Shown here piece by piece: positions 1 through 7,584 of a DNA stretch of 18,615 nucleotides (position 1 is its first letter; each line of letters opens with the position of its first letter). The stretch is from Gemmatimonadales bacterium UBA4456 (GTDB taxonomy: Bacteria > Gemmatimonadota > Gemmatimonadetes > Longimicrobiales > Gaopeijiaceae): positions 555 through 19,169 of the forward strand of contig DGOW01000065.1 of assembly GCA_002390225.1 (NCBI GenBank), given 5' to 3'. A program made the position numbers and the translations under genes. The notes under the pieces were generated by a model. It had not been told where the DNA came from, made no database searches, and saw only the letters and a list, made by a program, of their open reading frames with translations.

Positions 1-1421
1 CCGGTGCGTGGCTCCACGTCGAACCCGATCGGCATACAGAGCACGGGCATACCCGTGCCGTCAAAGGCACCCGAGCCCTGCACCAGCACGACATCGCACT
101 GATTGAAGAGCTGCGTCTGCATGCGATGAAGCAGCAGCATACGCGCTTGCTGCACCTTCACGTACGTGTCGGCGCTCTGCAACATGCCATTGAGGAAGCG
201 CGGCAGGCGCGTCCCGAAGAGCCGTACATCGTTACGCAGCGGTTCGATGAAGAACGCTGTAGGGTCGCCGTGGGAGCCGCCTAGCGGCGAGGACGTGAGT
301 TCATCCCACTGTTCCGGCAGGGCCACCTCTCCCACGACCTGCACGTTGCTCATGGACTCGAGCTCTGCAACAAATGCACGGCGAAGCTCCGACACCTGCT
401 CGTTCTCGGAGTCGAGCCAGCCGGGGAAGATGCCGACCCGGGTCGGCCATCGAACGGCCGGGGCCTCTCCGGGATACGGCGTCGCCGCCTGGATATAGTT
501 GGGAGCTGGTGGCAGGCCGAGCGTGCGAGGATCCCTGGCATCAGGGTGGGCCAGCACCTGCAGGAGAATCGCAGCGTCGAGCACGGTCCTCGCCATAGGA
601 CCGACGTGATCTCGCGTGTAACTCAGGGGAATGACACCGTGGAGCGAGATCCGTCCGAACGTGGGCTTGATGCAGGTGAGTCCCTGAGCGTTTCCGGGCC
701 CGACGACCGATCCGCCTGTCTGCGTTCCAATCCCTGCTACCGCCATCCGGGCTGCAACCGCAGTACCCGTTCCTGACGACGAACCTGCCGGTGAGTACTC
801 GACGTCGTCGGGCGTCCATGCGTTTCGGGTGGTCGGTATGGTCGTTCCGTATACCTGTGCTCGGCCACCCGCCAGATTTCCCATCTGGGCTTTTCCGATG
901 ATCACTCCACCCGCGGATCGCATCGAAGCGACCACTGTTGCATCGTAATCTGGTTGAAAGCCCTCGTAGACAAGGGAGCCACCCTCGGTCCGCATGTCCG
1001 AGGTGTAGACGTTGTCTTTTGGAGCCAGACATATGCCCCGTAGTGCTGCATCAGGGCCATCGACAGGCTCTGAACGAGTTGACTGCACAAGAGCCTCCAG
1101 GGACGGCCGGGCCGCAAACGCCTGATATGCATGGTCGAAGCGCTCGATCCGATCGACATGGGCCCGCACCAGCTGCTCGGGTGACACAGTCCCCCGCCGC
1201 ACGAGAGACACCGTTTCCGCGAGCGTGAGCTCGGTAAGGTCGTCGATGGACTGCAGAGATACAGGCGAGTCCGGGATCACCGTCAACGCCCTTTGGGACC
1301 GCTCTCTGCCCCATACCGGCTGCGGTAAGACGGCTGACGCCCCCGCCGACGCCGTAGTCACCCATGCCATACGCTCGAGAAACCAGCGGCGCGAGACATT
1401 GACGTCCTGGGGTCCGGTCAT
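1..1421 (-). CDS. Tat-exported amidase-signature hydrolase, C-terminus cut by window edge
   Basis: Amidase signature (AS) family enzyme, which hydrolyses carboxamides with a Ser-cisSer-Lys triad. The 473 visible residues hold the triad in the right order and spacing: Lys135 in APKDN, cis-Ser214 in PAGSSSGTG and nucleophile Ser238 in GTQTGGSVVGPG. The N-terminus SRRWFLE (residues 10-16), followed by an Ala-rich stretch, is a twin-arginine signal, so the enzyme is probably folded in the cytoplasm and exported. The ATG at 1421 has a GGAGG seven bases upstream and overlaps the TGA of the preceding small gene by 4 bases, which implies translational coupling. Family members are usually around 500 residues, so only a short tail is missing. 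The substrate cannot be read from the sequence. The frame is open to the window edge, so there is no stop codon in view. Confidence 0.93.
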   Translation of the reverse strand, partial: MTGPQDVNVSRRWFLERMAWVTTASAGASAVLPQPVWGRERSQRALTVIPDSPVSLQSIDDLTELTLAETVSLVRRGTVSPEQLVRAHVDRIERFDHAYQAFAARPSLEALVQSTRSEPVDGPDAALRGICLAPKDNVYTSDMRTEGGSLVYEGFQPDYDATVVASMRSAGGVIIGKAQMGNLAGGRAQVYGTTIPTTRNAWTPDDVEYSPAGSSSGTGTAVAARMAVAGIGTQTGGSVVGPGNAQGLTCIKPTFGRISLHGVIPLSYTRDHVGPMARTVLDAAILLQVLAHPDARDPRTLGLPPAPNYIQAATPYPGEAPAVRWPTRVGIFPGWLDSENEQVSELRRAFVAELESMSNVQVVGEVALPEQWDELTSSPLGGSHGDPTAFFIEPLRNDVRLFGTRLPRFLNGMLQSADTYVKVQQARMLLLHRMQTQLFNQCDVVLVQGSGAFDGTGMPVLCMPIGFDVEPRT

Positions 1422-1684
1422 TCGTCTGCCTCCGCCGTCCACGCCACGAAGGGGGCCGGATGGGGGACCGGAAGATTGAACTGCGGATCGATTTCGAAGT
1501 CCGCCGCCACGACGTCCTGCCGAAGAATCAATCGACCGTTGGCCAGCAGGCGCTCCTGGTCCATCGGCGCGTCGGGATCCGACTCGGGAAGAACCGAAAT
1601 ATCGACACCGAGCAGAGCGTACCGCGTGCGGATGTAGACGTTCAGCTCGTCGTCCGAGGGCGAAGGCAGCTGTCGATCGGTCAT
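1418..1684 (-). CDS. small protein coupled to amidase, possible AtzG/GatC-like partner
   Basis: An 88-residue acidic protein that I do not recognise with certainty. It has an N-terminal amphipathic stretch (DDELNVYIRTRYALLGVDI, about residues 11-29), a second probable helix (about 42-62) and a proline-rich end (FNLPVPHPAPFV). It has no signal peptide and no membrane segment. The layout (short helical protein, Pro-rich tail ending in PAPxV, directly upstream of and overlapping an amidase) recalls DUF4089/AtzG and GatC, small partners of amidase-signature enzymes. The resemblance is in architecture and position; I cannot claim homology. The ATG at 1684 has an AAGGA seven bases upstream. Its TGA overlaps the amidase ATG, and its own ATG overlaps the TGA of the isomerase gene. 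Confidence 0.8.
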   Translation of the reverse strand: MTDRQLPSPSDDELNVYIRTRYALLGVDISVLPESDPDAPMDQERLLANGRLILRQDVVAADFEIDPQFNLPVPHPAPFVAWTAEADE

Positions 1685-2706
1685 GATTCGGTCCTTGGTG
1701 GTGTTACGTCGAGCAGCGTCACGTCATCGACGGCGGAGAACTCCGCGGAGGGCAGGCCAGCGGGAAGCAGCACGGTCTCCCCCGCCCCGACCGTGACGCT
1801 CCGGCGTTCCTGATCGCCCCAGGAAATAGTGCCAGACCCGGAGATCAGCATCAGCACGGAGAGCTCTTCAGACGCGAAGATGCGGCTGGACTCCCGCAGT
1901 GCCGTCCATTCACAGATCTCGAAGTGCTCGCAGGCGACGAGCGGACGCGCCACCCAATCACCTTCTGAGGTGGGGGGCTGGTCGGACAGGTCGCTCCCGT
2001 TCTCGAACGGCGAGAAGTCGATACACTCCATCGCCTGGTCTACATGTATCTCACGGTCGGTACGACCCCAGTCGAAGACCCTGAAGGTGGTATCGGATGC
2101 CGTCTGCACTTCGGCGACGAGTACGCCCGCGCCGAGGGCATGGACAGTGCCACTGGGCAGGTACACGCAATGGCCGGGCACCGCAGGCTCCTCAACAAGC
2201 AGCTCCGCGACCGAACCCTTCTCGATCCCAACCCGGAACTGCTCAGGATCTATCCCTTCGACCACACCTCGATAGATGACGGAGCCGGGGTCGGCTGCGA
2301 CCACGTACCATGCTTCGGACTTCAAGTGCGCGTCTGGATGCTCAGCTGCGTAAGCAGCAGACGGATGCACCTGAACCGACAGATTCTCTCGAGCGTCCAG
2401 GTACTTGAACAGCAGTGGAAATGAACCATCCGGGGATAGCTTCATGCTGCCCGTCACCACGGAGCCGAAGTCACCGATCACATCCCCAACGGTACGCTTC
2501 ATGAGCGGCCCGTTTCGGATCACTGAGCGGGCAGCCGCACCGCCGCCGCCGGAGGGGCTTGTTTCAGCCAGGTCGGCCAACTCCCACGACTCGCCAATCC
2601 TGGCTTCCGGCCCGCCTGGCAGGGTTCGCCCAAAACGCTCGAGCGTACGACCACCCCAGACCTTTTCTTTATAGATCGGGGCGAGCAGAAGAGGGTACAG
2701 GGGCAC
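1681..2706 (-). CDS. manA: mannose-6-phosphate isomerase, class I
   Basis: Zinc-dependent interconversion of mannose 6-phosphate and fructose 6-phosphate, a cytoplasmic step in mannose use and GDP-mannose supply. The 341-residue length and the order of motifs match the short bacterial type I enzymes. The N-terminus YKEKVWGGRTLERFG is typical. Metal ligands fit Gln112 and His114 (SVQVHPS), Glu131 (KSEAWY) and His189 (SGTVHALG), and TFRVFDWGR carries the conserved active-site Arg. The start is GTG at 2706, with GGAG five bases upstream. It begins 17 bases after the aminotransferase stop, and its TGA overlaps the ATG of the 88-residue gene, so it sits inside a co-transcribed run. A sugar-isomerase gene coupled to an exported amidase is an odd pairing. 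Confidence 0.93.
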   Translation of the reverse strand: MPLYPLLLAPIYKEKVWGGRTLERFGRTLPGGPEARIGESWELADLAETSPSGGGGAAARSVIRNGPLMKRTVGDVIGDFGSVVTGSMKLSPDGSFPLLFKYLDARENLSVQVHPSAAYAAEHPDAHLKSEAWYVVAADPGSVIYRGVVEGIDPEQFRVGIEKGSVAELLVEEPAVPGHCVYLPSGTVHALGAGVLVAEVQTASDTTFRVFDWGRTDREIHVDQAMECIDFSPFENGSDLSDQPPTSEGDWVARPLVACEHFEICEWTALRESSRIFASEELSVLMLISGSGTISWGDQERRSVTVGAGETVLLPAGLPSAEFSAVDDVTLLDVTPPRTES

Positions 2707-2723
2707 GAAGGCTCCGGCGCGTT

Positions 2724-3977
2724 TCAGATCAGCGGGTCAAGCACGGTGATGAGGCGGTCGACTTCGGCGGACGTGTTGTAGTGCACCATACTGACCCGCA
2801 CAACACCGTCGCCCGCGTCAATGCCGAGCTCATCAAGCAAGCGAGAAGAATAGAAGCTTCCGTGCCGAATTCCGATGCCGTGTGCGTCGACTGCGGTCAC
2901 GATCTCTCGGCTCGAGCGACGGGAGGACACAAACGACACGATGGAGACCCGTGCATCACGGTCGGCGGTGTCGTGCCCGATGATACGCACGCCCTCTCGC
3001 GCACTCAGCATCTCGAGTAGTGGGCGGACCAGCTTCTCTTCGTGAACAGCGATACGCTCGTAGGCGGACACGACCGCAGATCGTGGGACCGCCGCACCCA
3101 TCGGGCGAGCCCCTTCCTGATCCGCATCCAATTCTCCGAAGTAATCCAGAATCCCAAGGAGGGACACGCTGAGTTCGTAGTTCACGTTCCCGGGCTGGAA
3201 CTTGTACGGCACGTCGTCTTCCGACACGAATACAAAGCCGTGACCCGGCAGCTCCTGCAGCAACTCGCGACGCCCCCACAAGACGGCATGGTGCGGCCCG
3301 AAGGTCTTGTAGAAACTAAAGGCATACAGGTCGGCACCGAGCGTCTGCACGTCGACGGCGCGGTGGGGCGCAAACGCAACACCATCCACGCACAGGAGCG
3401 CGCCGACGCCGTGCACCATGTCGGCTACGTCCGCGACAGGATGAATGCTCCCCAGGACATTCGAGGTGTGCGTCATCGCGACGAGCCCGGTCCGCTCGTT
3501 GAGCAGGGGCTCGAGATCGGTGGGATCGAGTACACCGGTCTCCGGATTCGGTCGCCACCAGCGGACCCGCGCACCCATCGCCTCCAACTCCAGCCACGGC
3601 CCGATGTTCGCCTCGTGGTCGCCGGTCGTGATGACGATCTCGTCGCCCGCCTGGAGCGTCCTGCCGATACTTGAAGCGATCATGCGCAGCAGAGCCGTCG
3701 TCGACGGTCCCATCACGACCTCGTCCGGGTCGGACGCATTGATGAGCGTCGCAACTGCGCGCTGCGCATCCGAGAGGAGTCGTCCCGCTTCCACCGACAG
3801 GGGATAGCTGGCACCGAGCTGCACGTTGTGCCGGACGAGGAAATCGTTCAGTCGGTCAACGACAGGCTGCAGGATCTGCGAGCCACCACCATTGTCGAAA
3901 AAGACGAAGGGCCCGGTGAGCGCGGGAAACCGACCACGGACGAAATCCACGTCCAGCGGTTGAGGTCTCCCGCTCAC
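2724..3977 (-). CDS. class V PLP-dependent aminotransferase, VC1184-type cysteine desulfurase-like
   Basis: Fold-type I PLP enzyme related to NifS/SufS and closest in pattern to the VC1184 subfamily (FPAL...FFDNGGGSQ at the N-terminus, RVSMVHYNTSAEVDRLI at the end). The PLP lysine is Lys224 in SFYKTFGPHH. Asp198 in LCVDGVAFAPH should bind the pyridine nitrogen, and TTGDHEAN holds the stacking His. The segment where desulfurases carry their catalytic Cys (RxGxxC) reads RHGSFYSS, so persulfide formation from cysteine is doubtful and the true reaction is unknown. I set the start at GTG 3977: a GGAGGG lies four bases upstream and the protein then begins about ten residues before the conserved VRGRFPAL. 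An in-frame ATG at 4055 would overlap the upstream gene by 53 bases and add 26 atypical residues. Product 417 residues, cytoplasmic. Confidence 0.9.
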   Translation of the reverse strand: MSGRPQPLDVDFVRGRFPALTGPFVFFDNGGGSQILQPVVDRLNDFLVRHNVQLGASYPLSVEAGRLLSDAQRAVATLINASDPDEVVMGPSTTALLRMIASSIGRTLQAGDEIVITTGDHEANIGPWLELEAMGARVRWWRPNPETGVLDPTDLEPLLNERTGLVAMTHTSNVLGSIHPVADVADMVHGVGALLCVDGVAFAPHRAVDVQTLGADLYAFSFYKTFGPHHAVLWGRRELLQELPGHGFVFVSEDDVPYKFQPGNVNYELSVSLLGILDYFGELDADQEGARPMGAAVPRSAVVSAYERIAVHEEKLVRPLLEMLSAREGVRIIGHDTADRDARVSIVSFVSSRRSSREIVTAVDAHGIGIRHGSFYSSRLLDELGIDAGDGVVRVSMVHYNTSAEVDRLITVLDPLI

Positions 3978-4002
3978 CGGACCCTCCAGTCTGATACCGG
4001 GA

Positions 4003-5781
4003 TCAGCTTCCGATCCGATCCCGAATGATGTTGGCCGTACGCTCCGACCGCACATCAGCGATCTCCTCGGCCCACATGAGCGCCTCGGTCAGATCACTGA
4101 TGTCCACGCCGTTGATCATCGCCTGGCCGGTGGCTGCGCGCTCAGCCCAGCGCACCGAATTGATATCATCGAGCATCATGTTCAGCGTGATGCCAGGACT
4201 GTCGTGGATGTTGTCGCTCGGCATGCCGTCCCGGGTGACACCTCGCTCCCGAAGCACATTCCGAGAGCCCGCAGGAGAGCGATAGTACTCCCCGATGAAG
4301 TGAGCCCGACCCGCGCCACTCCACTTCTCCGTCAGTGCGTCAGCGACGTTCTCCATTCCACGCTGGTTCCCGCCGGAGTCCCCAATGAAGACGATGTTTT
4401 CGAAGCCGTGCTGGTGCAGGCTTTCCGCCATGTCAGTCAGGACCGCCTCGAAGGTCTCCTGACGCAAGCTGATCGTCCCGGGGCTGGTCATATGCCCTGA
4501 CGGTGGCTCGATCGAACCCTCTGGCACGAGTTCCAGCACCGGTGCGCACAGTGCGTTGGCCAGATACGTGGCGATCCGGGGACAGTTCTCACGGAGCACG
4601 TAATTGTGCTTGCCTGTCACCAGCCACGGCCCGTTGGGTTCGACTCCGCCCGTCGAGATGATGGCCGTCGTCTTACCCGCCTGCAGGGCGTCGCGGACGT
4701 CCATCCACGTCATCTCTTCGATCCAGAGGGTCTGCGCCGGGGGAAGCGGGTTGGGCGTATCCGCGCAGTTCCACTCATTGTCTGCACAGCGACCGCCGCC
4801 CATGTCGCGGGGATCAGGCTCCGGACGCTGGAACCCGGAAGGAGCACCCTGGCGCCGCGCGGTCTGTGCCAGGGGTGGCATCGGCTTCGTGCCACCCATC
4901 GCGATCGCGTCCTGGATGTACCCGGCCGTCCAGTCGGCCCGGAAGTCGACGACGTCGCGTGCCCACTCGACGTTCTGCACGCGATCTTCGAGCGAGACCC
5001 CGTTGATCATCGCGAGGCCAGCTTCGACGCGCTCGTCATAGCGGATCGAGTACGGATCGTCGGCGAACATGTTGAGCGAGATGATCGGGTCGTCATGCAG
5101 CCCGTCACCCTCACCGTCCGGGAAGCCCCGCGCGGCCATGTAGGCGTCTACTGCGCCATAGTCGTAGTACTCCGGGACGTGAGCCACGACGACGTCATCC
5201 CACATGCCGTTGAGCGCCTCGGCGACGTTGCGCATTCCCGTCTGGTTCCCGCCGCTGTCACCGAAGAAGATGATGCTCCGAAAGCCGTGCATCTTGAGGC
5301 TATGGGCGACATCGGTCAGCATCGCCTCGAAGGTCGGCTGTGTCATCGAGATCGTACCCGGGCTCGTCATGTGACTCGACGGCGGGTCGATGTTGCCTTC
5401 CGGCACCAGCTTGATCACCGGGGCACAGAGGGCGTCACCAAGTTCGCGAGCGATCGCATCGCAATTCGCGCGCAACACGAAGTTGTGCTTGCCTGTGGCG
5501 AGGAACGGGCCGTTCGGCTCCACACCACCCGTCGTAATGAGGGCGGTCGTCACTCCGCTCTCAAGGGCATCACGCACGTCCATCCACGTCATTTCCTCGA
5601 TCCACACCGTGTTGGGCGCGGGCAGAGGATTCGGCGTATCCATACAGTTGTACACGTTGCCTGCACAGTCGCCACCGCCCATCGATCGCGGGTCACGCTG
5701 TTGCTGGGCATCGACGGCCGAAGCCGAGGGGAGCAGCGCACTGAGCGCAAGCCCACCGGCCGCGAGGAGGGTCTTTTTCAT
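4003..5781 (-). CDS. secreted tandem creatininase-family protein
   Basis: 592 residues with a Sec signal peptide (MKKTLLAAGGLALSALLPSA, cleavage near residue 22-25) and two homologous creatininase-fold halves, about residues 30-300 and 323-592, offset by 293. Each half opens with a Cys-containing GGGxCAxNxxNCxDTPNPLP segment. Shared family marks are SxHMTSPGTIS (His137, His430) and GGVEPNGP (Glu88, Glu381). The classical metal sites are altered in both halves alike. EQHGPH is EPNGP(F/W), the TD ligand is KHN (His99, His392), NGHGGN is GDSGGN, and the HAGxxETS segment is IHDSPGITL or LHDDPIISL. Creatininase family enzymes are metal-dependent amidohydrolases. Whether this protein keeps metal or activity is open. 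It lies between the RnfD-like gene (76-base gap) and the aminotransferase (25-base gap). The SD is GGGAG five bases before ATG 5781, inside a hairpin. Confidence 0.9.
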   Translation of the reverse strand: MKKTLLAAGGLALSALLPSASAVDAQQQRDPRSMGGGDCAGNVYNCMDTPNPLPAPNTVWIEEMTWMDVRDALESGVTTALITTGGVEPNGPFLATGKHNFVLRANCDAIARELGDALCAPVIKLVPEGNIDPPSSHMTSPGTISMTQPTFEAMLTDVAHSLKMHGFRSIIFFGDSGGNQTGMRNVAEALNGMWDDVVVAHVPEYYDYGAVDAYMAARGFPDGEGDGLHDDPIISLNMFADDPYSIRYDERVEAGLAMINGVSLEDRVQNVEWARDVVDFRADWTAGYIQDAIAMGGTKPMPPLAQTARRQGAPSGFQRPEPDPRDMGGGRCADNEWNCADTPNPLPPAQTLWIEEMTWMDVRDALQAGKTTAIISTGGVEPNGPWLVTGKHNYVLRENCPRIATYLANALCAPVLELVPEGSIEPPSGHMTSPGTISLRQETFEAVLTDMAESLHQHGFENIVFIGDSGGNQRGMENVADALTEKWSGAGRAHFIGEYYRSPAGSRNVLRERGVTRDGMPSDNIHDSPGITLNMMLDDINSVRWAERAATGQAMINGVDISDLTEALMWAEEIADVRSERTANIIRDRIGS

Positions 5782-5784
5782 TGG

Positions 5785-5813
5785 GTCTCCCGAAAGTCGA
5801 GTCTCCGGGAGAC
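5785..5813 (-). promoter_or_regulatory. inverted repeat covering the SD of the creatininase-like gene
   Basis: GTCTCCCG (5785-5792 on the plus strand) and CGGGAGAC (5806-5813) form a perfect 8-bp inverted repeat with a 13-nt loop. On the minus-strand transcript the 3' arm contains the GGGAG SD for the ATG at 5781. The 5' arm also sits in a shorter palindrome (GTCTCCCGGAGAC), which could compete with the long stem. This could mask the ribosome site or act as a processing or attenuation structure after the RnfD-like gene. No U-run follows, so it is not an intrinsic terminator. Only the repeat itself is directly seen. Confidence 0.5.
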
Positions 5814-5857
5814 TGTGGCTGATTCAGCGAACGCGCCAGAGGGCACGGAGAAGCCCG

Positions 5858-7414
5858 CTACATACTCGCCATGGGCCCGGTACAATGCTCCGTCCAGCCT
5901 CGGTCGCATGCCAGCGAATACAACTCACTCCGGTCCGATGCCATGACCGGCCCCTTGCTCCCCCGAATGACGATCGGGAGGTCTCTGTCAGGCGGCCGCG
6001 CCTCCTCGAACGACTCACTGCCGGTTGTCAGGCGAAGTACGTTGGCGCAGCCCGGACCAAAGTCGAGTGCGCACGCTCGCTGGAACTCGATGCGGGCGAG
6101 GTCAGCCCGGTCGAGCTTGGTAGCGAGCACAATGCCACGCTCATTGCATGCCCAACCGGACTCACGCGCGCAGTACACCAGCTGCATGTCCGCCAGGTGT
6201 TCGCATGCCCGCTCGTTCCCGACCTCACACGCCTGATCCCAGAACGGCAGGTACTGACCGGGATGGTCGTCCCCGACGCCCCCGAGAGAACGCACCGCGA
6301 TAAACGTGACGATCCAAAGGCTGGCCGTTCGCAATCGGGTGTGCCGCAACGGGGCGAATGCCAAAATGCGACCCGGTTCCAGAGACCTGAAGAAGGGTTG
6401 CTGAGCCAGGCGGTCGATCCACCGAACCGAGAGATTCAGGATCGGAACGGGCAGGAGCTTGTCGTAGAACTCCGGAGCGCCGAACGCGTTGAGTACTACA
6501 ACCAGTCCGATACAACCCATCCCGTACAGCACGCCAAAGATGACCCGCCCCGATTCGGACTTGGGTGACGTAGAGGGGTCTGTGAAGAGCAGATGCATCC
6601 CGAGGAAGACCGCAATCGGGATGAACGAGTCGTAAAAATAGTAGACCCCTGTGACCTGATAGTAGAGGAGTCCAAATGCGTAGGCACTCACGACCGCCGA
6701 CCAGGTCATCGTGGCCACACCGAAAAGGAGCTGTCCGGGCAGCGAGGCCAGAAAAATGACCGCGAAGATGTAGGGCGGATTGTACTGAGTCTGAGCGATC
6801 TCCGCGCCCCACGTGATCTCCGTGGACCCGGTCAAAAGCAGGATGACCGAGGCGACGGCGAGAGGGAACGACGACGGGTTGAAGATGTGGGCGGACTTCC
6901 CGTTCTTCTGCCACCGGATGAGCTCTTTCGCCAGGAAGCCGCCGGCAACCATAGCGAACTGAAAGTAGAACCACTCCGGCTTGAACCAGAGGAACAGGTT
7001 CATGCTGAACATTACGGGAACGGGGCCGAAGCCCATGCCGTACGTGTCCCTGCGCGACCACTGGAGGAGAGCGTCTACGCCGAATGCGAAGAGAATCTGC
7101 GCCAGGATGAGCGGGGCCCATTCCTGCACCATCTGGACATGCCAGCCCCAGTACACAAGGACTGTGCCCTGCGCGAACATCTGGACATAATGGGGCTTCC
7201 GGACGGCTGATTGGATTGATAGCTCACGCCCAGCACGGGTTGCTGAGACGAAGAGGGCTGCCGCCCAAAGCACCAGCACCGCAGCCGCTGCGAAAAAACT
7301 GCGCACGAGATTCGGGTCCTGCCCGATTTGCGGCAGGCCCAACATCGCGAGAAGTCCGAACGCGAAGCCGACGGGCACCAAAACAGCTTTTGCGGTGGAG
7401 AGGCGCTTAGGAAT
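5858..7414 (-). CDS. RnfD/NqrB-like membrane protein with C-terminal disulfide-type Sel1/Hcp repeats
   Basis: About 518 residues. Roughly the first 370 are polytopic membrane protein with RnfD/NqrB-family marks: HIFNPSSFPLAVAS (176-189) and LLFTDPSTSPKSESGR (275-290) followed by VIFG. The classical flavinylation motif (SGATxxT) is not evident, and no other Rnf/Nqr subunit gene lies in the window. The tail has four Cys pairs, each spaced CX7C (396/404, 415/423, 448/456, 503/511), the pattern of Hcp-type Sel1 repeats with intra-repeat disulfides, so the tail is probably outside the cytoplasm. The start is uncertain. The frame is open up to a GTG at 7564 without an SD; the only good SD (TAAGGAG, 7424-7430) points nine bases ahead to an ATT at 7414, just before the first helix. 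I use that ATT. It is the first gene of the minus-strand run. Confidence 0.8.
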   Translation of the reverse strand: MPKRLSTAKAVLVPVGFAFGLLAMLGLPQIGQDPNLVRSFFAAAAVLVLWAAALFVSATRAGRELSIQSAVRKPHYVQMFAQGTVLVYWGWHVQMVQEWAPLILAQILFAFGVDALLQWSRRDTYGMGFGPVPVMFSMNLFLWFKPEWFYFQFAMVAGGFLAKELIRWQKNGKSAHIFNPSSFPLAVASVILLLTGSTEITWGAEIAQTQYNPPYIFAVIFLASLPGQLLFGVATMTWSAVVSAYAFGLLYYQVTGVYYFYDSFIPIAVFLGMHLLFTDPSTSPKSESGRVIFGVLYGMGCIGLVVVLNAFGAPEFYDKLLPVPILNLSVRWIDRLAQQPFFRSLEPGRILAFAPLRHTRLRTASLWIVTFIAVRSLGGVGDDHPGQYLPFWDQACEVGNERACEHLADMQLVYCARESGWACNERGIVLATKLDRADLARIEFQRACALDFGPGCANVLRLTTGSESFEEARPPDRDLPIVIRGSKGPVMASDRSELYSLACDRGWTEHCTGPMASM

Positions 7415-7423
7415 GGTGTCAAT

Positions 7424-7430
7424 CTCCTTA
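7424..7430 (-). promoter_or_regulatory. ribosome binding site deciding the start of the RnfD-like gene
   Basis: A perfect TAAGGAG on the minus strand. In-frame downstream codons are ATT directly adjacent and ATT nine bases on (7414). The next ATG, GTG or TTG codons in frame lie well over 30 bases away, at TTG 7381 and GTG 7378, inside the first predicted membrane helix. This favours a rare ATT initiation or an unusual start. Confidence 0.45.
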
Positions 7431-7502
7431 CAGCCAACCCACAGATCCGAAAGGAATGTAGACGCTATCGTACGATTTGAAAGGGCATGACCCGATGTCC
7501 TG

Positions 7503-7520
7503 GCCGCTTGCGCTAGCGGC
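7503..7520. repeat. 6-bp inverted repeat in the divergent intergenic region
   Basis: GCCGCT (7503-7508) and AGCGGC (7515-7520) flank a 6-nt loop, between the divergent RnfD-like gene and the BNR-repeat gene. The 170-base gap must hold the promoters for both directions. I could not pick convincing -35/-10 pairs. The repeat may be an operator or chance. Confidence 0.25.
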
Positions 7521-7584
7521 AAGCCGACGCAGAATACTCCGACTGCCCGGGCTGCCCCCGACACTCATACTTGAGACGTGCCCT

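Noticed and set aside
4606..5946. 446-codon plus-strand frame opposite the creatininase-like gene
   Set aside because: Antisense shadow of a well-supported gene; His/Arg/Val-rich with no domain, and typical of open antisense frames in GC-rich DNA.
5390..6568. 392-codon plus-strand frame spanning two minus-strand genes
   Set aside because: Crosses the end of one real gene and the start of another; no signal peptide, motif or SD.
6721..6800. GVATMT in the RnfD-like protein as a flavin-attachment site
   Set aside because: It only loosely resembles SGATxxT and lies within a predicted membrane helix, so it was not used as evidence.
6225..7121. 298-codon minus-strand frame inside the RnfD-like gene
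   Set aside because: Out of frame with the membrane protein, very Arg/Pro-rich, with no hydrophobic segments.
7477..7584. 36-residue N-terminal extension of the BNR-repeat protein
   Set aside because: It would bury the signal peptide and lacks a good SD; ATG 7585 is better.
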